Notes under the pieces: model-generated | Databases searched by the model: none | What the model saw: only the letters and a program-made list of their open reading frames with translations | Told to the model about the DNA's origin: nothing | Translations under genes and position numbers: made by a program | From: Hofstenia miamia | Taxonomy: Eukaryota > Xenacoelomorpha > Acoela | Direction of reading: 5' to 3' | DNA: 64,000 nucleotides | Assembly: GCA_004352715.1 (NCBI GenBank) | Contig: SCFE01000035.1 | Coordinates: 256,210 to 320,209 of the forward strand | Shown here: positions 57,971-64,000 of the stretch, in pieces | Layout: every line of letters starts with the position of its first letter | Numbering within the stretch: the stretch's first letter is position 1

Positions 57971-59510
57971 CAGGGGCCCAGCGAGAAAAAATATTTGAGG
58001 GGGTGCATTAGCAAAATTGCTGCTCTTTCAATAGTTGCAACTAGATTTGTCTNNNNNNNNNNNNNNNNNNNNNNNNNNNNNNNNNNNNNNNNNNNNNNNN
58101 NNNNNNNNNNNNNNNNNNNNNNNNNNNNNNNNNNNNNNNNNNNNNNNNNNNNNNNNNNNNNNNNNNNNNNNNNNNNNNNNNNNNNNNNNNNNNNNNNNNN
58201 NNNNNNNNNNNNNNNNNNNNNNNNNNNNNNNNNNNNNNNNNNNNNNNNNNNNNNNNNNNNNNNNNNNNNNNNNNNNNNNNNNNNNNNNNNNNNNNNNNNN
58301 NNNNNNNNNNNNNNNNNNNNNNNNNNNNNNNNNNNNNNNNNNNNNNNNNNNNNNNNNNNNNNNNNNNNNNNNNNNNNNNNNNNNNNNNNNNNNNNNNNNN
58401 NNNNNNNNNNNNNNNNNNNNNNNNNNNNNNNNNNNNNNNNNNNNNNNNNNNNNNNNNNNNNNNNNNNNNNNNNNNNNNNNNNNNNNNNNNNNNNNNNNNN
58501 NNNNNNNNNNNNNNNNNNNNNNNNNNNNNNNNNNNNNNNNNNNNNNNNNNNNNNNNNNNNNNNNNNNNNNNNNNNNNNNNNNNNNNNNNNNNNNNNNNNN
58601 NNNNNNNNNNNNNNNNNNNNNNNNNNNNNNNNNNNNNNNNNNNNNNNNNNNNNNNNNNNNNNNNNNNNNNNNNNNNNNNNNNNNNNNNNNNNNNNNNNNN
58701 NNNNNNNNNNNNNNNNNNNNNNNNNNNNNNNNNNNNNNNNNNNNNNNNNNNNNNNNNNNNNNNNNNNNNNNNNNNNNNNNNNNNNNNNNNNNNNNNNNNN
58801 NNNNNNNNNNNNNNNNNNNNNNNNNNNNNNNNNNNNNNNNNNNNNNNNNNNNNNNNNNNNNNNNNNNNNNNNNNNNNNNNNNNNNNNNNNNNNNNNNNNN
58901 NNNNNNNNNNNNNNNNNNNNNNNNNNNNNNNNNNNNNNNNNNNNNNNNNNNNNNNNNNNNNNNNNNNNNNNNNNNNNNNNNNNNNNNNNNNNNNNNNNNN
59001 NNNNNNNNNNNNNNNNNNNNNNNNNNNNNNNNNNNNNNNNNNNNNNNNNNNNACTGTTCTTAAGCTATTTATATTTTCTTAAGCACATTTACAGTGTGTT
59101 TAACATTTTCTATGGTGTTGAGAATGTCTGTTTTTTGAATTTTTATTTCACAATCTGAAAGTGGAATGGAATGGGTATGTTCATGTCCATTTGCAAAACT
59201 GATTAAGGCTAATCTCTTGTTTAAATTTGAAGAATAGAACAAATGAAAAAGGTCGAAAATATAGATTTTGTGTCACACTTGTAATGTCTGAGATTCAAGA
59301 ATTACATTTGCACAGAAAGCACAAATCTCTTATTCAAATATATATTTCAAAAAAATGTTGAAAGAGATAGACTGACCGCATTGTAAATTTAGAAAATGAG
59401 TGGAAAATTAAATGAACGCAACATCTGTTAAATGGTCATTTTGCTGCCCTCTGAGAAAAAATATTCGGGGGGTGCATCACCCCCATCACCCCCGGTTAGC
59501 TGGGCCCCTG
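57971..59510. mobile_element. hAT-type element with perfect 8-bp TSD, interrupted by assembly gap
   Basis: Flanked by CATACTGT at 57963-57970 and 59511-59518. Ends CAGGGGCCCAGC and GCTGGGCCCCTG are perfect inverted repeats. A subterminal block GAGAAAAAATATT followed by G-runs and GTGCAT occurs near both ends in direct orientation. The interior is mostly unknown (N), so any transposase cannot be judged. Confidence 0.92.
58053..59052. other. Assembly gap of exactly 1000 N
   Basis: The round number suggests a nominal rather than measured gap size. Open frames drawn across it are meaningless. Confidence 0.98.
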
Positions 59511-60504
59511 CATACTGTACATATATGCAAACAAACATATCTAACCAGTGAACCTTCAATGCTTGAATGAAATGACACACTTGTTGTTAAAATTCTAATT
59601 CCGAAATATATGTTTCACAAAGAATGTTTTGGCTTAAACGGGGTGATACACGGTCAAACTTAATGACATAATTCCTCGGCACTCAAAAGTTTGAACATGT
59701 ATCACCCCTTCAAACTTGTCGTCCAACCTGATTTCAGGGATCTAATCGCTTTTGATTTTTCTTATCAAGCAAGTGTGCCAAGTAATTAAGTTTGACAGTG
59801 TATCACCCCTTCAAGCAAGTGTGTCACACTTTCTCTCGTTAGTAAAATATATTACTATTTGTTTTTGTAAAGTGGGTGACCTGCAACTGTAATAACGTTG
59901 TTCTGATCGGCGAATCAGTGATGCATTTTATTTAATCATTCAACTGCGTGCGTGTACATCAAGGTTTGTGTTGTTTTGTTACAAGCAAATTTCCAATATA
60001 TACATATCTATTTCTCACTGATTCCTCTTGGATTTATTCAATGCTGCTAGTGAAAATCGAACTATAATTATTTACTAATGTATACATATGTAATCAGTAG
60101 CATTATATCAACAGCATGATGTCAATACAAACGGCAATTGTGTTAGCTTTCATATTAGCACTTCTATTCCAAATCATACTTTCCATTACTAGTATATTAT
60201 GTTATCCATACTTACGTATTACAGAGTTAATCTACTTCTACTAAAATATGAGTTTAATATTATACACTAAAAAGCATACACTTATTTTAATTAATCTAAA
60301 CATCATTTAAGAAATCAATGATTTTCTTACTAATGTCGTTATGAAACATTTTAATCAATCTTACTGGAGAAGTTTCTATAATTATTCCCTTAAACCTTGC
60401 ATTTGTAATACTAGGTTGGACATTAAATTTTTGAATTTCTCATTGAACACATTGTTAAAATTAACTTAATTTATTCATTTTTAAGAAAAAAAGATTTACT
60501 CTTT

Positions 60505-60811
60505 TTACTCGGGTACAACCTGAGGAATTCTATTTATGAACTCCTTGCTAAAATCCCGCAGTTGTTTATCTCGGAGTCCTCGGTAAAACTCACGATGCAT
60601 TATCCAAATGTTGATATAGAGAACATGGTTGCATTTATAGAGCTNNNNNNNNNNNNNNNNNNNNNTACAACCTGAGGAATTCTATTTATGAACTCCTTGC
60701 TAAAATCCCGCAGTTGTTTATCTCGGAGTCCTCGGTAAAACTCACGATGCATTATCCAAATGTTGATATAGAGAACATGGTTGCATTTATAGAGCTTCAT
60801 AAATAGTTCCT
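60505..60811 (-). CDS. Terminal-exon-like sequence, 50 residues, duplicated across a gap
   Basis: Unrecognised product. Minus strand: possible acceptor TTAACAAACAG|AG at 60812, then an open frame beginning ELFMKLYKCNHVLYINIWIM and continuing HREFYRGLRDKQLRDFSKEF, ending VVPE and TAA (60507-60505). AATAAA follows at 60475-60470, about 30 nt after the stop, as for a true 3' exon. In the assembly the middle 131 bp appears twice (60514-60644 and 60666-60796) around 21 N. The real exon would be about 155 bp. Basic and aromatic-rich, hydrophilic C-terminus, no membrane span. It lies inside the candidate TTAA element: either that element's own protein or a captured or host exon. Confidence 0.45.
60514..60796. 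repeat. 131-bp duplication flanking a 21-N gap
   Basis: 60514-60644 equals 60666-60796; gap 60645-60665. This pattern is expected when two overlapping contig ends were not merged. Confidence 0.95.
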
Positions 60812-61943
60812 CTGTTTGTTAAAAACTCATCTTTTAAAAATAGGAACATGTGCATTCGTGAAAAGGCATAAATAGTTTTCTTTCTAGATTTAATATGTAT
60901 TGAAATTTCATCAATTTATTGTTTTGTTTTACTTCTGCAATTTATGTTACTAGAATTGTTTAAAATCCATTCTCATAATATCATTTAGAAAAGTTTCAAC
61001 TAACTATAGCACTAATATCTGAAATAAAGGAAATTTTTTACAGATTCCTTAACAAACAAAGGAGGAATTCTATTTGCCAAGTATTGATGTTAAATAATGG
61101 TAGGGCATTGAATATGACAAAATATGCGCCCTGTGGTTAAAAAGGGTAGGTAGCAACAATTTGCTGTTTTAATATAGTACTATAATGGTCAAAATATCTC
61201 TGATCATGTAAATTCATAAACCTTTTAAAAATTAGAACTGACTTGTGTGAATTTCTGATTTTTTGTAATAGAAAATTTTACAAAACAGTAACCTAATGCA
61301 GCACAAATTGTATTTACTAGCAATTGCAATCAATATTTTTTTAAGTGACCGAATATCTTTTCATCGACTGTACAATTACGCATCGCCCTATCTTCTGTTT
61401 TAGAAGAATTAAATTAATGAATATTCATTCTGAAATAATTATATGTATAAAGTTCTCCTAGTAATCTAAGTACAGATACATGCGTATTTATAGCTATGCT
61501 ATAACACAAAGGCCTAAGCGTGCTAATTTGGCCGATTTTTATGATATTGTTTGTTTTTAAATTTTCGGTTTGCTAGACAAAAAAAGTACGAAGAGTACAA
61601 GATATTAATGTAAAATTTCAGTTATATTTTAAAATATTTCAACATATTGTTTATAAATTCTATTGCATTTATTGTCTATTTGATTTGCATTTGCTGTTGA
61701 TGAAATCCATTTTTTTAAATTTGCAAGCTTTCTGTTTGTTGTCCATAGTAGAATATATTATCAGTGAAAACAATAAAATTTTACTGAAAGCATTAAATTA
61801 GATTCTTGTTGAAATCGGGTCATATCTGCAAGTTGACACACAAGTTTGATAGTGTATCGCCTCACTGACCTACCAACTTGCAGTAGTTGTTTACAGAGCA
61901 ATTAAGTTTGACACACAAGTTGGACTGTGTATCACCCCCTTAA

Positions 61944-62476
61944 TCCTAAACATCCAAATTAGAGTCATGTCAACAACAGCCTAAAATAATGGCTATCAAA
62001 AGGCTTAAAATTTTGATTTACATCTGTTTTGGCTGAATTTGCGCTCTTAAACAGCTGTTTTAGAGCTAATAGGCGGGTCATAGTGATAGATAAAAAACTT
62101 GGCAATCATTTTGTTTGCCTTTTTCAATTGTGATTGGCTTTGTACCTTATATGTAACCAATAAGAATTCACCAAAATAAATATATTTTACTAAAGCAGAG
62201 AACATGTAAACCCGAATTAATAAAAGATCTATAAAAAACAATTTTGATCAACAAATCGTAGTAAAATCTTTCCTGATAGTTACAGAAATTAAATTTAACT
62301 CTTTTATTATAGAAAATTGTGCAGAAAACAGACTGTGTTAACTACAAGTTAGGTTCTAAAGCTTTGGTTCATTAATTCTTTAGAAAAAGATTTTCAAGCT
62401 GTTTCTTCAAATTCTTTATCAGTAATAAAAACGACCTTATCTGCTATTTTACAATAAGATTGTTCTAAAAACATAC
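61944..62476. other. Non-coding stretch
   Basis: A minus-strand open frame at 62047-62241 has no supporting splice or start signals. Confidence 0.35.
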
Positions 62477-62661
62477 CTAAAGGTTGTTATTGAAATACAG
62501 TTGTAACTAGGATAAAATCCTCCAAGTCCCAGATCAGAGTAAGCACAGAAATAAGTGTTCGTCCATTGAGAATTCGACATTACCTGAGAGTTGGTTACAT
62601 TGTAATAGTAGATCAAAGTGAGTGTTATTGGGTAAAAGTTAGGCAAAGAATTCTCCCATTG
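62477..62661 (-). CDS. Probable internal exon of an unrecognised gene, 61 residues
   Basis: Minus strand, acceptor AAATTATAG|CAA and donor TTTAG|gtatgt, 185 nt, open throughout in one frame. Encodes QWENSLPNFYPITLTLIYYY followed by an NVTNS N-glycosylation sequon, SQWTNTYFCAYSDLGLGGFY and PSYNCISITTF. Two cysteines and the sequon suggest an extracellular or lumenal domain. Phase does not allow direct splicing to 60811, so other exons would be needed if they share a gene. Family not recognised. Confidence 0.45.
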
Positions 62662-63038
62662 CTATAATTTTTGGGGGTTTTATAGAAATTGTTACAGAAA
62701 ATTACTTAATTTAAGTGATCCGGGACCGTCCCAGGCAAGAAGGCAAATTATTGGGAAAGACATTTTGAATACAGTTAGCTATTAAGCCTTATTGCAAAGA
62801 TAAAAGTGCAGAGTAAAAAGAAACCTTAAATAACAAATTAATCCTATTTTTAATAAACTGTTAGGAATAGGAGCTGCTGCTAGATTATTTTCCGGAATCA
62901 GCAGAACCAGAAAATTTACTTTGCCAGGCAATAAGTTTACTTTTTAAGAAAGAATTGTTTTAGTCGCGATTGGAAAAATAAATCATTTCAAAGATAGAAA
63001 GTTCCCAAGTGAGTGACAACTTAACAAATGTGATTTTT

Positions 63039-63077
<39 letters not shown>

Positions 63078-63788
63078 AGACAAAAATATTATAAGTTTGA
63101 ATATTTTGTGTAAATTTCGCTTAATCAGATGTTAACTGAATACTTATTTTTTACAAAATACTTAGAAATATAATTAGTCAAAAATGTACTTGACTGTACT
63201 TGATAGTTGGTAAATGCAATGCCTGTCAATACTGTGTTCTATGATTCATTTAAAATAAATATTGAACCAGAAACGTCATCCTACAGTAAGTTTCAGTGTT
63301 TGTAGCACAGGCCTTTATTATTAAAAAAAATTTTATATGTAATAAGATGACTTTACAATTTGGCTATCCAAAGTCTTGAATATTGGTTTGGTACATGATA
63401 TTTAGCGTCTACTAACGATAGTGTATATGATTAACAGGACACGTTGTTTTAAGTAAAGTACACAAAATTATGTGAATACATCTATTAATCAAAAAAAAAT
63501 ATATTTGGGGTTAATGTATGTTATTGGACTTGAAAATAAAAAAGTCAAAATTGGGTAAAAACTTAGAAATTTTCATTTTTAAATTAATTTATGTAGATTT
63601 GGTACAATACTTTACGGCTCTATTTGAGCCCATTTTTAAAGTACAGTAGCTATTGTAGGATCATCACCCAGACCAGGATGTGTATTTAACAATGTCTATC
63701 TCCCAAACTGCGTAGCCTTAAGATTAACTTTAGAAATAACTAATATTAATTTCCATCGATTACTAACTGCTAACTAATTACTGTTTAG
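62662..63788. other. Non-coding stretch
   Basis: Contains a (AT)n run at 63044-63074; nothing else recognised. Confidence 0.4.
63044..63074. repeat. (AT)n microsatellite
   Basis: Perfect AT run. Confidence 0.95.
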
Positions 63789-64000
63789 GTAATCATTGAC
63801 TCAAGTTTGCTACTGGGCATCACCCCGACGCCAGATCCATTCACCGACTTTGTGATGTTTCCAGACACTGATGATGACTCAGCTCAAACTCGAAGAGGAA
63901 ATACTGTTATGCATACCTTACTTATCAGTAAACAAATAACCATGCCACAATTTTTCATAGTTATCTTCAAAACGCAGTTTAATGCAAATAAAAATGTTTG
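63789..64000 (+). CDS. Possible exon running off the window end
   Basis: After a branch-point-like CTAAC and the acceptor ATTACTGTTTAG, a frame stays open for 70 codons to the window edge. The first part is clearly richer in GC than its surroundings and encodes SLLLGITPTPDPFTDFVMF then PDTDDDSAQTRRGNTV. A possible donor (TTATCA|gtaaac) near 63936 would end it earlier. Product not recognised. Confidence 0.35.

Larger units (their letters stand above)
59638..61939. mobile_element. TTAA-flanked TIR element, candidate
   Basis: TTAA at 59634-59637 and 61940-61943. Ends GGGGTGATACACGGTCAAAC and, inverted, GGGGTGATACACAGTCCAAC. The same unit recurs inside both ends in either orientation (59690-59712, 59787-59810, 61842-61860), so the ends could also be smaller nested copies. 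TTAA targets are used by piggyBac and Kolobok elements; the superfamily is not assigned. It encloses the exon-like sequence at 60505-60811 and the second gap. Confidence 0.5.

Noticed and set aside
57944-59158. 404- and 342-codon open frames
   Set aside because: They consist almost entirely of N bases and have no meaning.
1-64000. CRISPR arrays, bacterial operons, rRNA genes, ribosome binding sites
   Set aside because: None seen; introns, poly-A signals and transposon types indicate animal nuclear DNA.

Overview
The window is animal nuclear DNA, most likely from an invertebrate. It is strongly A/T-rich, has GT-AG introns of 3 to 10 kb, carries AT and TAC microsatellites, and holds a wide mixture of decayed transposable elements. 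No bacterial operons, rRNA, functional tRNA or CRISPR arrays were seen. The phylum cannot be settled by eye; nothing excludes a cnidarian or a non-insect arthropod. Two assembly gaps (58053-59052, 60645-60665), one isolated N (13153) and several exact local duplications show that the scaffold is a draft.

The one confidently complete host gene lies on the minus strand, from 39470 down to 18115. Five exons in compatible phases encode a protein of about 444 residues of the class-I-like glutamine synthetase / lengsin family. Most active-site residues are kept, but the position equivalent to bacterial Glu327 is Trp. Its introns hold a gypsy retrotransposon, a hAT-type island, mariner and LINE debris, and a plus-strand acidic reading frame of 189 residues (32163-32732) that may be a nested gene. 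Three more exon-like segments occur near the right end (60505-60811 minus, 62477-62661 minus, 63789-64000 plus).

Left part (1-18 kb): an intact stretch of gypsy pol (748-2316); a palindrome-rich non-autonomous element (2365-3030) with a second, inverted copy at 13063-13842; a decayed SWIM / YqaJ-exonuclease gene (6765-7830); a truncated gypsy copy on the minus strand (8703-10639); and a LINE (11690-16335) interrupted by two different elements. Removing either insertion restores the LINE reading frame.

Middle (18-40 kb): the lengsin-like gene and its introns. The gypsy copy at 33274-37023 belongs to the same family as the one at 8703-10639. A GC-rich hAT-type element with a perfect 8-bp target duplication lies at 38008-38425.

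Right part (40-64 kb): an unclassified 3.3-kb terminal-inverted-repeat element (41019-44349) and a dead Tc1 element (44415-45794), both inserted in one copy of a dispersed repeat whose second copy (47040-48085) shows the empty sites; a SINE-like insert in that second copy; a TTAA-flanked piggyBac-type MITE (50374-50587); a dead piggyBac transposase gene (53412-55195); a hAT-type element containing the large gap (57971-59510); and a TTAA-flanked element (59638-61939) that encloses a terminal-exon-like sequence.

The genes do not form a pathway. The window reads as one metabolic or structural gene sitting in a graveyard of nested transposons.
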